A program made the translations under genes and the position numbers. A stretch of DNA of 64,000 bases from Nitrobacteraceae bacterium AZCC 2146. GTDB lineage: Bacteria; Pseudomonadota; Alphaproteobacteria; Rhizobiales; Xanthobacteraceae. Under the pieces are notes generated by a model that saw only the letters and a program-made list of their open reading frames with translations, made no database searches and had not been told where the DNA came from. Of the stretch, positions 28,224-37,387 are shown one piece after another. Position 1 is the stretch's first letter. Every line of letters begins with the position of its first letter. The stretch is taken from NCBI GenBank assembly GCA_036924855.1, contig JBAGRP010000001.1, positions 3,162,001 through 3,226,000 on the forward strand. The letters are read 5' to 3'.

Positions 28224-28468
28224 CATCGCTCCCAGGAGGAACGTCCGTCTACACACATCGCGGCCAGCGATCTAGCATTATATTTTTGCATCGCACGCAG
28301 ACTGCATTTTCGTCGCAAACGCTGATATTTCCGAAGCAAAACAAGGCCATCCACAGAACAATCTGTCTAACTGCATCGGGGTTGATGAATCGCTCAGCAT
28401 GGGTCCATAAGCGTCTCCCCGACGGCGGGACATTGGCCCGCCGCGATCTCTCGAAGGGATATTCGCGC

Positions 28469-30814
28469 GTGGCAAACATTAATCGACAGATTGCGGAAGA
28501 ACTGGGCGTGCGCGAGCAGCAGGTCGAGGCGACCGTGGCGCTGCTCGACGGCGGCGCCACGGTGCCGTTCGTCGCCCGCTACCGCAAGGAAATCACCGGC
28601 GCGCTCGACGACGCCCAATTGCGCACGCTGGAAGAACGTTTGAACTACCTGCGCGAGCTGGAAGCGCGCCGCGTCGTGATCCTGGAATCGGTGAAGGAAC
28701 AGGGCAAGCTCGATGACAAGCTGCTGGCCGCCATCATGGCCGCCGACAGCAAGGGCCGGCTCGAGGACATCTACCTGCCGTTCAAGCCGAAGCGCCGCAC
28801 CAAGGCGGAAATCGCCAAGGAAGCCGGGCTCGAGCCGCTGTCCGAACTGCTGCTGACGCAACCGCAGAACGATCCGAAGAAAGTCGCCGAAGCTTTCGTC
28901 GATGCCGACAAGGCGGTCGCCGATGTCGTCGCCGCGCTGGACGGCGCACGCGCGATTCTGGTGGAGCGCTTCGCCGAAGACGCCGACCTGATCGGCGCGC
29001 TGCGCGAGCAGGTGTGGTCGAACGGGCTGATGGCCTCCAAGGTGCGCGACGGCAAGAAGGCCGAGGGCGAGAAGTTCAAGGACTATTTCGATTTCAGCGA
29101 GCCGCTGCACAAGTTGCCGTCGCACCGGATTCTCGCGATGTTCCGCGGCGAGAAGGAAGAGATCCTCGACCTGCAGATGCAGCCGGAGCGCCCGCCCGCG
29201 GAGCCTTCGGCGGCGGTGGTGGTCAGCTCCTATGAGCTGAAGATCATGCAGCGCTTCGCGATCTCCGATCAGGGCCGTCCGGGCGACAAGTGGCTGACGG
29301 AGACGGTGCGCTGGGCGTGGCGCACAAAAATCCAGGTGCATCTCAACATCGATCTGCGGATGCGGCTGTGGACCGCCGCCGAGGAAGAAGCGGTGCGGGT
29401 GTTCGCCTCTAACCTGCGCGACCTGTTGCTGGCCGCACCCGCCGGCGCGCGGGTCACCATGGGACTCGATCCCGGTTTCCGCTCCGGCGTGAAGGTCGCC
29501 GTCATCGACGCCACCGGCAAGGTAGTGGCGACAACGACCATCTATCCGCACGAGCCGCAGAAGCGCTGGGACGAAGCACTGGCGACGCTGGGCAAACTCG
29601 CGGTCCAGCACCGCGTCGACCTGATCGCGATCGGCAACGGCACGGCGTCGCGCGAGACCGACAAGCTCGCGATGGATCTGGTGAAGCTGCTGCCGGACCT
29701 GAAGATGTCCAAGATCGTGGTGTCGGAAGCCGGCGCATCGGTGTATTCGGCCTCCGCCTTTGCCTCGGAAGAACTGCCGGAACTCGACGTGACTTTGCGC
29801 GGCGCGGTGTCAATCGCGCGACGCTTGCAGGACCCGCTCGCGGAGCTGGTGAAGATCGATCCGAAGGCGATCGGCGTCGGGCAGTATCAGCATGACCTTG
29901 GCGAATCCAAGCTGGCGCGTTCGCTCGATGCCGTCGTGGAAGACTGCGTGAACGCGGTCGGCGTCGATGCCAACACCGCCTCCGCACCCCTGCTGGCGCG
30001 GGTGTCGGGCATTGGCACCGGCCTGGCGCAGAGCATCGTGCAGCACCGCGACGCCAACGGCCCGTTCAAGTCGCGCAAGGCGCTGAAGGAAGTGCCGCGG
30101 CTCGGACCAAAGGCCTTCGAGCAATGCGCGGGATTTTTGCGCATCAGCGATGGCGAGGATCCGCTGGACAGGTCCGGGGTGCATCCGGAAGCCTATCCGA
30201 TCGTGCGCAAGATCCTCACCGCCACCAAGAGTGACATCAAGGCGCTGATCGGCAATGCCGAGATCCTGCGGCAGGTGCAGCCGAAAGCCTTCGTCGATGA
30301 CACCTTTGGACTGCCTACCGTGACCGACATTCTGCGCGAGCTGGAGAAGCCCGGCCGCGATCCCCGCCCCGCCTTCAAGGCCGCAGTGTTCATGGAAGGC
30401 GTCGAGAAGCTGAGCGACCTGAAGCCCGGCATGATCCTCGAGGGCACCGTGACCAACGTCGCGGCGTTCGGCGCCTTCGTCGACATCGGCGTGCATCAGG
30501 ACGGGCTGGTGCACATCTCGGCGATGTCGAAGACGTTCATCAAGGACCCGCGCGAAGTGGTGAAGTCCGGCGACATCGTCAAGGTGAAGGTGCTGGAAGT
30601 GGAAGTGGCGCGCAAGCGCATCGCGCTGTCGCTGCGCATGGACGACGCTGTCGGCCCCAAGGCCGACCGCCCGCAGCAGGACCGCGGCCCGCGCGTCAAT
30701 GAGCGGCAGTCGATGACATCCTCGGCGCCGGGCAAGAAGCAGGACAGCGGAGGCGGCGCATTCGCCGACGCGCTACGCCGCGCGGCGGAAAAGGGCGCGG
30801 GGAAAGCGAAGTAA
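28469..30814 (+). CDS. tex: Tex family RNA-binding transcriptional accessory protein
   Basis: The 781-residue product matches the usual 770-785 residues of Tex, an essential or stress-related nucleic-acid-binding protein linked to transcription. It starts GTG at 28469 with GAAGGGAT upstream; the encoded beginning [20 protein letters not shown] is the canonical Tex N-terminus. Domains in order are the N-terminal helical region ([20 protein letters not shown] near residue 35), a YqgF-like RNase H-fold domain ([21 protein letters not shown] near 331), helix-hairpin-helix repeats ([17 protein letters not shown] near 510), and a C-terminal S1 domain ([20 protein letters not shown] near 655). A basic low-complexity tail follows. 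The gene stands alone and ends before a large palindromic repeat. Confidence 0.94.
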   Translation: MANINRQIAEELGVREQQVEATVALLDGGATVPFVARYRKEITGALDDAQLRTLEERLNYLRELEARRVVILESVKEQGKLDDKLLAAIMAADSKGRLEDIYLPFKPKRRTKAEIAKEAGLEPLSELLLTQPQNDPKKVAEAFVDADKAVADVVAALDGARAILVERFAEDADLIGALREQVWSNGLMASKVRDGKKAEGEKFKDYFDFSEPLHKLPSHRILAMFRGEKEEILDLQMQPERPPAEPSAAVVVSSYELKIMQRFAISDQGRPGDKWLTETVRWAWRTKIQVHLNIDLRMRLWTAAEEEAVRVFASNLRDLLLAAPAGARVTMGLDPGFRSGVKVAVIDATGKVVATTTIYPHEPQKRWDEALATLGKLAVQHRVDLIAIGNGTASRETDKLAMDLVKLLPDLKMSKIVVSEAGASVYSASAFASEELPELDVTLRGAVSIARRLQDPLAELVKIDPKAIGVGQYQHDLGESKLARSLDAVVEDCVNAVGVDANTASAPLLARVSGIGTGLAQSIVQHRDANGPFKSRKALKEVPRLGPKAFEQCAGFLRISDGEDPLDRSGVHPEAYPIVRKILTATKSDIKALIGNAEILRQVQPKAFVDDTFGLPTVTDILRELEKPGRDPRPAFKAAVFMEGVEKLSDLKPGMILEGTVTNVAAFGAFVDIGVHQDGLVHISAMSKTFIKDPREVVKSGDIVKVKVLEVEVARKRIALSLRMDDAVGPKADRPQQDRGPRVNERQSMTSSAPGKKQDSGGGAFADALRRAAEKGAGKAK

Positions 30815-30841
30815 CACCCTCATCGCCGCCGCAAGCTCGGA

Positions 30842-30875
30842 CTTAACCTCGCCCCGCTTGCGGGGAGAGGTTAAG
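30842..30875. repeat. Palindromic repeat, family A copy 2, behind tex
   Basis: CTTAACCTCGCCCCG and CGGGGAGAGGTTAAG are 15-base inverted arms with one mismatch and a four-base loop. It follows the tex stop by 28 bases and could serve as a transcript 3' end, although no T run follows. Confidence 0.75.
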
Positions 30876-30922
30876 TGGGCGCGGGGTGAGGCCAGGCAAT
30901 CGAATTGACGGCCTCTCCACAC

Positions 30923-31037
30923 GTCGTCCCCGCGCAGGCGGGGACCCATAGCCGCTGTCGTCGTGTGGCGCTGTGGCAAACGGCTGTGACCATCAAAGCG
31001 GGCGGTGGTTATGGGTCCCCGCCTGCGCGGGGACGAC
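30923..31037. repeat. Inverted repeat with 28-base perfect arms
   Basis: The arms at 30923-30950 and 31010-31037 are exact reverse complements over 28 bases, each built around CCCCGCGCAGGCGGGG, with a 59-base spacer. It fills the gap between the convergent tex and amidase genes. It resembles the GTCGTCCCCGC repeats scattered in Bradyrhizobium-type genomes. Confidence 0.8.
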
Positions 31038-31049
31038 AGCGGAGAAAGC

Positions 31050-32228
31050 TCACGCCTGCCCCATCTCCACGGCCAGCGCCAAAATATCCTCGTCGCAGTT
31101 GCGGCCACCGATGATCGACAGCCCGAGCGGGCAATCGTCCAGGGTCGCCACCGGCAGCGAGATCTGCGGCAGGCCGGCGTGGCCGGCGAGACAGAGCAGC
31201 TCGATGGCGCGGGCGCGGAACACGTCGAGCTGATCCGCAGGCGTGTTGCGCAACGGCGCGATGCCGGGCGACGTGGGAACGATCAGCACGGTGTCTTCCG
31301 TCATCAGCGACAGCATGCGCGCGACGATTTTTTCACGCAGCGCCTTGGCCTCGGCGATCTCCTTCGGATCCATCACCGCAGCCGCGGCAAAGCGCTCCTT
31401 CACGCCGGGGCCTAGCTTTGGCTTGACCTTCTCGATCCATTCGCCCTGCGCGGCCCACGCCTCTTCCGACTGGATGACGCGAAACACGTTGCGCCACGCC
31501 GGATATTCGCCGGCGGCAACGTCGACATCCCCACTGTTGCCGACCAGCGCGATCAGGTGATCGAGCGCCGGCTGCAGCGCCTGGCTGACACTGACATCGA
31601 CGGCGGCGAACAGGTCGCGCGCGATCAGCAGTTTTGTGGGACGGCGCGCGGGGCGCGCATTGTCGAGCAACACCTTGCCGACCTCTTCCATGATCTGCGG
31701 GCTGCGGGCGAACCAGCCGGCGGTGTCGTAGCTCGGCGCCAGCGGCACGGCGCCGGTCAGCGGGATGCGGCCGTGGGTGGTGCGGATGCCGTAGATGCCG
31801 CAATAGCTCGCCGGCAGCCGCACCGAACCGCCGGTGTCGGAGCCTACAGCGAAATCGACCAGGCCGCCGGCAGTGGCCGCGGCTGAGCCGCTGGACGAGC
31901 CGCCGGGAATCCGGCCGATTGCTGCGGGGTTGACCGGCGTGCCGTAATGGGCGTTCTCGCCGTTCAGGCTCCAGGCCAGTTCGTCGGTGTGGGTCTTGCC
32001 GACGAATTTGCCGCCGGCGTCGAGCAGCCGGTCGAAGATCGGCGTCGATGTGGTCGGCACCGGATGCGTCGCCAGCCATTCCGGGCTGCCGGCACCGGTG
32101 GGCACGCCTGCGACGTCGAAGAAATCCTTCACGGCGAAGGTAAGCCCCGCGAGCGGGCCATCCTGCCTGGTCTGCAATTCGATGCGGCCATGGTCCACAA
32201 AAGCGTTCAGCGTGTCGTTGATCGGCAT
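31050..32228 (-). CDS. Amidase, amidase-signature family
   Basis: This 392-residue enzyme hydrolyses a C-N amide bond. The catalytic triad of the amidase-signature family is complete: Lys34 in FAVKDFFDVAG, the cis-Ser Ser111 in PGGSSSGSAAATAGG, and the nucleophile Ser135 in GSDTGGSVRLPASYCG. It is shorter than GatA (about 490) and close to small catabolic amidases. ATG at 32228 has GGAG seven bases upstream and follows the amidohydrolase stop by 44 bases, so the two enzymes are co-transcribed. Together with the transporter upstream it probably finishes degradation of an imported amide or of a ring-opened product of the amidohydrolase. The substrate is unknown. Confidence 0.9.
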   Translation of the reverse strand: MPINDTLNAFVDHGRIELQTRQDGPLAGLTFAVKDFFDVAGVPTGAGSPEWLATHPVPTTSTPIFDRLLDAGGKFVGKTHTDELAWSLNGENAHYGTPVNPAAIGRIPGGSSSGSAAATAGGLVDFAVGSDTGGSVRLPASYCGIYGIRTTHGRIPLTGAVPLAPSYDTAGWFARSPQIMEEVGKVLLDNARPARRPTKLLIARDLFAAVDVSVSQALQPALDHLIALVGNSGDVDVAAGEYPAWRNVFRVIQSEEAWAAQGEWIEKVKPKLGPGVKERFAAAAVMDPKEIAEAKALREKIVARMLSLMTEDTVLIVPTSPGIAPLRNTPADQLDVFRARAIELLCLAGHAGLPQISLPVATLDDCPLGLSIIGGRNCDEDILALAVEMGQA

Positions 32229-32272
32229 CGAATTCTCCGTGAAAATTTCAAAGTCATCGCTGGATGGCGATG

Positions 32273-33508
32273 TCAGCTCGGCCGCAGCAGGCTCGCGGCC
32301 GGCTTGATGAAGGTGCGCACGCCGCGCTTCAGGCCGAACAGCGGCTGCGCGATCTCGCATACCGCCTCCGCCTTGGTCTCGCAATCCAGCACCACGAGAT
32401 CGGCGGGATGGCCGACGGCGATGCCGTAATCCCCGCGGTTGAGAATCTTCGCTGAGGCCGAGGTGACCATGTCGAGACAGCCGGCGAGATCGCTGATGGC
32501 GCCGACCTGGGTGATGTTGGCATAGAGGTTGATCATGCGGATCAGCGACACGTCGCCGAACGGCGTGAACGGGTTCAACACATTGTTGGTGGAGATGTTG
32601 CAGTTGACGCCGAGCGCGCGCAGCCGGTGCGCCGGGGTGACGCCGCGCGGCACGTTGTGGTCGCTGTCGCGGCCGGTGAGAAACAGGTCGGTCGCCGGCA
32701 ATACGGTGACCGCGACGCCCGCCGCGGCGAGCCGCTTCGCCGCCGCTTCAAACGCGGCCGGCGGCATCGCGGACAGTTTGGTCACATGGCCGATGGTGGT
32801 GCGGCCACCCCAGCCGGTGACGTCCGCCATCCGGCAGACCTCATCGAGATCGAGATGCGCGGGGTCGAGGCCGAAATCGAGATGGAAATCGATATCGACA
32901 TCGAACTGTTTCGCCATTGCAAAGATCTTCGCGATCTGGCCGTGGGAATCCTTGTCCATATAGGGCGCGCCGCCAACCACGTCGGCGCCTTCCCGCATGG
33001 CCTGCAGCATGATGTCTTCACAGCCGGGATCGTCGAGTAGGCCTTCCTGTGGAAACACGCAGAGTTGCAGATCGATCGCCCAGGCATAATCCTGCTTCAG
33101 TTTCTTCAATGCGCGAAAACTGGTGAGCCCGACGCGGGGATCGACCTCGACATGGGTGCGCATCTGGTTGGTGCCATTCTTGATCGCCTTCTCCAGCGTC
33201 TGTGACGCGCGCTGGTAGACATCCTCTTCCGTAAAGCCGCGCTTGGCTTTTGCCACTTCGCCGATCGCCTCCTCCAGCGTGCCCTTCTCGCAATTGCAGC
33301 GGCCGAGCAGGCAGGATTTGTCGAGATGGATGTGGGTTTCGACGAAGCCGGGCACGACGAGGCGGCCACCGAGATCCTGTTCCGGCGCATCGCCCTTGGG
33401 CAGGCCGATCTCGATCGCTGCGAAGCGGCCGCCGCGCAGCCCGATATCGACGGGGCCGTCGGCGCGATCGACGATGCGCGCGTTGCGCAGGATGAGATCG
33501 AAGGTCAT
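32273..33508 (-). CDS. Amidohydrolase, cytosine-deaminase-like superfamily member with altered active site
   Basis: This 411-residue TIM-barrel metal hydrolase has the layout of the CodA-like group. The first metal motif is THIHLDK (His59, His61). His209 is in DFHLDFGLD and His241 in IGHVTKL. Compared with E. coli cytosine deaminase, from memory of its sequence, Glu217 aligns with Phe212 and the metal-ligand Asp313 aligns with Asn308 in NISTNNVLNPFTPFGD. It is therefore unlikely to be a true cytosine deaminase and may act on another cyclic amide, imide or N-substituted heterocycle. AAGGAATAG supports the ATG. It lies in one transcriptional direction with the HAAT transporter and the amidase. 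Confidence 0.85.
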   Translation of the reverse strand: MTFDLILRNARIVDRADGPVDIGLRGGRFAAIEIGLPKGDAPEQDLGGRLVVPGFVETHIHLDKSCLLGRCNCEKGTLEEAIGEVAKAKRGFTEEDVYQRASQTLEKAIKNGTNQMRTHVEVDPRVGLTSFRALKKLKQDYAWAIDLQLCVFPQEGLLDDPGCEDIMLQAMREGADVVGGAPYMDKDSHGQIAKIFAMAKQFDVDIDFHLDFGLDPAHLDLDEVCRMADVTGWGGRTTIGHVTKLSAMPPAAFEAAAKRLAAAGVAVTVLPATDLFLTGRDSDHNVPRGVTPAHRLRALGVNCNISTNNVLNPFTPFGDVSLIRMINLYANITQVGAISDLAGCLDMVTSASAKILNRGDYGIAVGHPADLVVLDCETKAEAVCEIAQPLFGLKRGVRTFIKPAASLLRPS

Positions 33509-33566
33509 GGGCTATTCCTTGGGAAGCGACTGCAGGTCCGAAATTGAGTGGCGATGGGATTCTCTC

Positions 33567-33650
33567 CCGTCATGCCCGGCGCTATGCCGGGCATCCACGT
33601 CCGCCTTCGCAGAACATCGTGGATGGCCGGCACAAGGCCGGCCATGACGG
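33567..33650. repeat. Palindromic intergenic repeat, family D copy 2
   Basis: The element starts CCGTCATGCCCGGC and ends GGCCGGCCATGACGG, with ATGCCGGGCATCCACG and CGTGGATGGCCGG inside, so it folds into paired hairpins. It separates the transporter fusion gene from the amidohydrolase gene. Confidence 0.75.
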
Positions 33651-33676
33651 AACATGAAGTGCGGAGTGAGAAGCAT

Positions 33677-36187
33677 CTATTGCGCGGCCTCGGCATGGCC
33701 GAGATAAGCGGCTTCGACTTCCGGATCCTTGGCGAGGTTGCCAGCGCTGTCCTCGCGCACGATCTTGCCGGAGTCGATGACATAGCCGCGGTCGGCGATG
33801 GCCAGCGCCAGCACCGCCATCTGATCGACCAGCAGAATCGTGATGCCCTCGTCGCGCAGATCGGCGAGCACGTCGAACAATTCGTTGATCATCGCCGGCG
33901 CGAGACCGAGCGAAGGTTCGTCGAGCAGGAGAATGCGCGGCTTCGCCATCATGCCGCGGGCAATCGCCAGCATCTGCTGCTCGCCGCCGGACAATAGCCC
34001 CGCCCGGCTGTGGAGCCGATCGCGCAGCCGCGGAAAGCGTTTCAGCAGCGCCTCGATCTCCGCGGCGTAGTCGACATCCCCACGGGTGTTGGCGCCGAGT
34101 TCGAGATTGTCGTAGACGGTCATTTCCGGAAACACCTGCCGGCCTTCCGGCACCAGCGCGAGGCCGCGCGCGGCGATCAGATGCGCCTCGGCGCGTTCGA
34201 TGCGGTGATCATCGAGAATGACATCGCCTTCGACGGGACGCAGCAGTCCGGCGACGGCGCGCATCATCGTCGACTTGCCGGCACCATTGGCGCCGATCAG
34301 CGCCACCATCTCGCCGGGCTTCACCTGGAAATTCAGCTTCTGCAGCACCGGTGCCGCGCCATAGCCGGCGGTGAGATCGATGGCGGCGAGCACCGCATCC
34401 TGCGAGCCATTCCACGGCGTGGCACGGGCGCGTGCGCGCATCTCGGCGCCGCCGAGATAGGCGGCGAGCACCTTGGGATCGTGACGGATATCGTTCGGCG
34501 AGCCCGCCGCAATCGGTCTGCCGGCGTCGAGCACCACGATGTGATCGGAAATCCCCATCACCAGGCGCATGTCGTGCTCGACCAGGATCACGGCAATGCC
34601 GACATCGGCGATACGGCGCAGCAGCCCGCTCAGCGCTTCCTTGTCGGCTGACATCAGACCGGCGGCGGGCTCATCGAGCAGCAGCACCCGCGGCCGCATC
34701 GCCAGCGCGCGGGCGATCTCGACAAGGCGGCGATCGACATGCGGCAGATCGCCGGCCGTGGCCGCCAGCGCGCCTTTGTAGCCGACGAAGGCGATCAGGG
34801 CCTCCGCGGCGTCTTCATCGCTGTTGGTTGCTGCGGCCGACAGCATCGAGCCGAGCCGGCCGCGGCGCATCGCGATCAGCACATTGTCGAGCACGCTCAT
34901 GGTCTCGAACAGCTTTGTCGTCTGATAGGTGCGGCCGATGCCAGCGCGCGCCACCTTCCAGGCCGGCGCGCCCGCCAGTTCCTCGCCGCCAAGGCGGATG
35001 CTGCCGGTGCCCGGCTTGTAGAAGCCGCCGATCATGTTGAGCACGGTGGTCTTGCCGGCGCCGTTGGGGCCGATCACGCTGGTGACCTTGCCCTGCCTGG
35101 CGACGAAGGAGACGTTCGACGCCGCCTTGATCCCGCCGAAAGTGATGCCGATGTCGCTGACTTCGAGCGCCGCGCGATCGTTGCCGGAGGTCAGGAACGC
35201 GGCGACATCGACATCGCCGGCCACCGCGGCGCGTGGATCGATACGGCGAAACAGCCGCGCGATGGTGCCGAGAATGCCTTCGGGCGCCAGCCACAGCACG
35301 ACCAGCAGCAGCGCGCCGAAGAACAGCAGGCGATATTCGGCGAGATGCGACAGCAGCTCCGGCAGTACCACGGTGATCACCGCGCCCACCGCTGGGCCGA
35401 GTACCCAGCCGGCGCCGCCGACGATACAGGCGAACAGGAACAGGATCGACTGCGAGAACGGAAACGAATCCGGCGACACGAACGCCAGCAGCGAGGCGAA
35501 GATGCCACCTGCAAGTCCTGCGAACACCGCCGACAGCATGAAGGCCGCGGCCTTGACGCTGACGGGATTGAGGCCGATCGAGCGCGCAGCGATCTCGGCA
35601 TCGCGCACCGCGACCATGGCCTTGCCCCAGGCCGATCCGACGAGCCGATAGAACAGATAGGTCGAGGCGCCGGCGATTGATATCGCCAGCAGCGCTATCT
35701 CGCGTTCGGTGAACATCACGCCACCGAGCGTCGGCGACGGCAGGCCCATCAACCCGTTGGAGCCGCCGGTGACGCCGCGCCATTCGATGCTGAGATGCTG
35801 CACGATGAAGGCAAAGGCGATGGTGACCATCGCCAGATACGGCCCGCTGACGCGCAGGGCTGGCAATGACAGCAACAGGCCGATCGCGCCGGCAATGATG
35901 CCGGCCAGCGGCAGCGCGATCCAGAAGCTGATCCCCTTCAATGTCAGGATCGCCACCGTATAAGCGCCGATGGCGTAGAAACCGACATGTCCGAGCGAGA
36001 TCTGCCCGGTGAGGCCAACGAGAACATTGAGCCCGACGCCGACGATGGCGGTCAGCGCCACCATCGCCAGCACGAACGGCACGTAGCCTTCGGCCTTGGC
36101 GGCATACAGCAGCGCGATGCAGGTCAGCACCAGAATTGCGACCGGCATCACCCACGCACGCAGAGAGAAACGAGACAGTGTCGTCAT
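33677..36187 (-). CDS. Branched-chain-type ABC transporter: fused LivM permease and LivG and LivF ATPases
   Basis: This 836-residue polypeptide joins three transporter parts. Residues 1-315 are a LivM permease with about eight to ten membrane segments and the motifs GLNVLVGLTGQISLGHVGFYAIG and EGILGTIARLFRRID. Residues 340-585 are a LivG ATPase (Walker A GPNGAGKT at 373-380, Walker B VLLLDEP at 501-507, EHDM switch), with an unusual signature LPHVD at 481-485. Residues 598-836 are a LivF ATPase (GANGAGKS at 632-639, signature LSGGEQQ at 732-738, ILLLDEP). Permease-LivG fusions are common; the triple form is less so. LivH ends two bases upstream, so only LivH and a binding protein are needed to complete the transporter. 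Confidence 0.92.
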   Translation of the reverse strand: MTTLSRFSLRAWVMPVAILVLTCIALLYAAKAEGYVPFVLAMVALTAIVGVGLNVLVGLTGQISLGHVGFYAIGAYTVAILTLKGISFWIALPLAGIIAGAIGLLLSLPALRVSGPYLAMVTIAFAFIVQHLSIEWRGVTGGSNGLMGLPSPTLGGVMFTEREIALLAISIAGASTYLFYRLVGSAWGKAMVAVRDAEIAARSIGLNPVSVKAAAFMLSAVFAGLAGGIFASLLAFVSPDSFPFSQSILFLFACIVGGAGWVLGPAVGAVITVVLPELLSHLAEYRLLFFGALLLVVLWLAPEGILGTIARLFRRIDPRAAVAGDVDVAAFLTSGNDRAALEVSDIGITFGGIKAASNVSFVARQGKVTSVIGPNGAGKTTVLNMIGGFYKPGTGSIRLGGEELAGAPAWKVARAGIGRTYQTTKLFETMSVLDNVLIAMRRGRLGSMLSAAATNSDEDAAEALIAFVGYKGALAATAGDLPHVDRRLVEIARALAMRPRVLLLDEPAAGLMSADKEALSGLLRRIADVGIAVILVEHDMRLVMGISDHIVVLDAGRPIAAGSPNDIRHDPKVLAAYLGGAEMRARARATPWNGSQDAVLAAIDLTAGYGAAPVLQKLNFQVKPGEMVALIGANGAGKSTMMRAVAGLLRPVEGDVILDDHRIERAEAHLIAARGLALVPEGRQVFPEMTVYDNLELGANTRGDVDYAAEIEALLKRFPRLRDRLHSRAGLLSGGEQQMLAIARGMMAKPRILLLDEPSLGLAPAMINELFDVLADLRDEGITILLVDQMAVLALAIADRGYVIDSGKIVREDSAGNLAKDPEVEAAYLGHAEAAQ

Positions 36188-36189
36188 CG

Positions 36190-37059
36190 TCAGACCTTGT
36201 TGATCGCGGCGCGGCCGAACAGCCCGTTGGGCATCAAAGCCAGCGCAATGATGACGACGGAGAACACCACGATCTGGGTGTAGACCGAGCCGAGGAACGA
36301 GGTCACCAGCGCCTCGATCAGGCCATAGACGAGGCCGGCGATGACCACGCCCCAGGCCGAGCCCATGCCGCCGAGGATCGCCACCGCAAACGCCTTGATG
36401 CCGAACAGCGTGCCCATCTCCGAACTGACACTGAACAAAGGCGCGATCAGGATGCCGGCGAGGCCGGCCAATGCGGTGGAGAGCGCAAAGGAGATCGCCA
36501 CGGTACGATGCACGTTGATGCCCATCAGCCGTGCCGCGTCAGGATTTTGCACCACCGCCAGCAGCGTCTTGCCGCGGCGGGTATTGCGCAGCACCAGGTG
36601 CATGACGAGCGCGATGCCGACGCCGACCAGCGGAATGACCAGTTGCAGCGGATAGACACCGGCGCCGAAGATCTTGATCGGCGCGCTCGCCAGCGCGGAG
36701 GGGAAGCCGCGCGGCTCCTTGCCGAAGGTGAACAGCACGGCATTGTCGAGCACGATACCGGCGGCGACGGTGGCCATCAGCCAGGCGTTGGAGCCGCGTG
36801 CCACGAACGGCCGAACGAGAATGCGTTCGACGACGAGACCGAACAGCGCGCAGACGACGAGCGCCGCGATCACCGCCAGCGGCATCGGCCAGCCGTATTT
36901 AATACCAAAGGTGTAGCCGAGCACGGCGCCCAGCATCATCGCCGAGCCCTGCGAAAAATTCACGGTGTTGGAGACCACATAGGTGATGTGGAAGCCGAGC
37001 GCGATCAGCCCGTACATGCTGCCAAGACCGATGCCCGAGATGATGGCGGAAGCGAGCAT
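36190..37059 (-). CDS. Branched-chain-type ABC transporter permease LivH
   Basis: This 289-residue permease has the LivH pattern: LASAIISGIGLGSMYGLIAL at the start, then YVVSNTVNFSQGSAMMLGAV, and a coupling region TALAGLAGILIAPLFSVSSEMG followed by KAFAVAILGGMGSAWGVVIAG. About eight hydrophobic segments are visible. It forms the inner-membrane channel with the LivM part of the fused protein encoded two bases downstream. Its binding protein is encoded 328 bases upstream, with two palindromic repeats between. The imported compound is probably the substrate of the amidohydrolase/amidase pair, which is an inference from gene order. Confidence 0.9.
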   Translation of the reverse strand: MLASAIISGIGLGSMYGLIALGFHITYVVSNTVNFSQGSAMMLGAVLGYTFGIKYGWPMPLAVIAALVVCALFGLVVERILVRPFVARGSNAWLMATVAAGIVLDNAVLFTFGKEPRGFPSALASAPIKIFGAGVYPLQLVIPLVGVGIALVMHLVLRNTRRGKTLLAVVQNPDAARLMGINVHRTVAISFALSTALAGLAGILIAPLFSVSSEMGTLFGIKAFAVAILGGMGSAWGVVIAGLVYGLIEALVTSFLGSVYTQIVVFSVVIIALALMPNGLFGRAAINKV

Positions 37060-37139
37060 GGGGATTCCTGCAACACGAGAAACGAACGCAATACATCTGA
37101 CCGATAGCAGTCAGCACATCAAGACTCAGCCGCAGAGTT

Positions 37140-37242
37140 CGTCATGCCCGGCGGGATGCCGGGCATCCACGACCTCGCGGAACAGCGTGGATGGCCGGGA
37201 CATCTAGCGAAGCCGCGCTTCGCGCTTTGCCCGGCCATGACG
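37140..37242. repeat. Palindromic intergenic repeat, family D copy 3
   Basis: The left half, GTCATGCCCGGC to GGCATCCACG, matches D2. The right half, from GTGGATGGCCGGGACATC to GGCCATGACGG, matches the reverse complement of D1 with only two differences over about 57 bases. It sits in the gap between the binding-protein gene and livH. Confidence 0.78.
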
Positions 37243-37253
37243 GCCCATTGGCT

Positions 37254-37377
37254 GTCATTCCGGGGCACGAGCAGCGTCAGCTGCGAGCGAGCGCGGAATC
37301 CCGAGATGGCTGAACATTTCGGGATCCCGGGCCTGCGTCACCGCGCCTGTTGGCGCGGCAACGCATCCCGGGATGAC
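37254..37377. repeat. Palindromic intergenic repeat, family E copy 1
   Basis: The ends GTCATTCCGGGG and GCATCCCGGGATGAC are related inverted words, with ATTTCGGGATCCCGGG in the centre and ACCGCGCCTGTTGGCGCGGC as an inner hairpin. A second copy is at 45868-46004. With D3 it fills the 328-base gap before livH. Confidence 0.7.
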
Positions 37378-37387
37378 GCCTTGGGCG

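Noticed and set aside
30923..31037. Repeats around 30.9-31.0 kb as a CRISPR array
   Set aside because: Only two arms in inverted orientation, no regular direct repeats and no cas genes.
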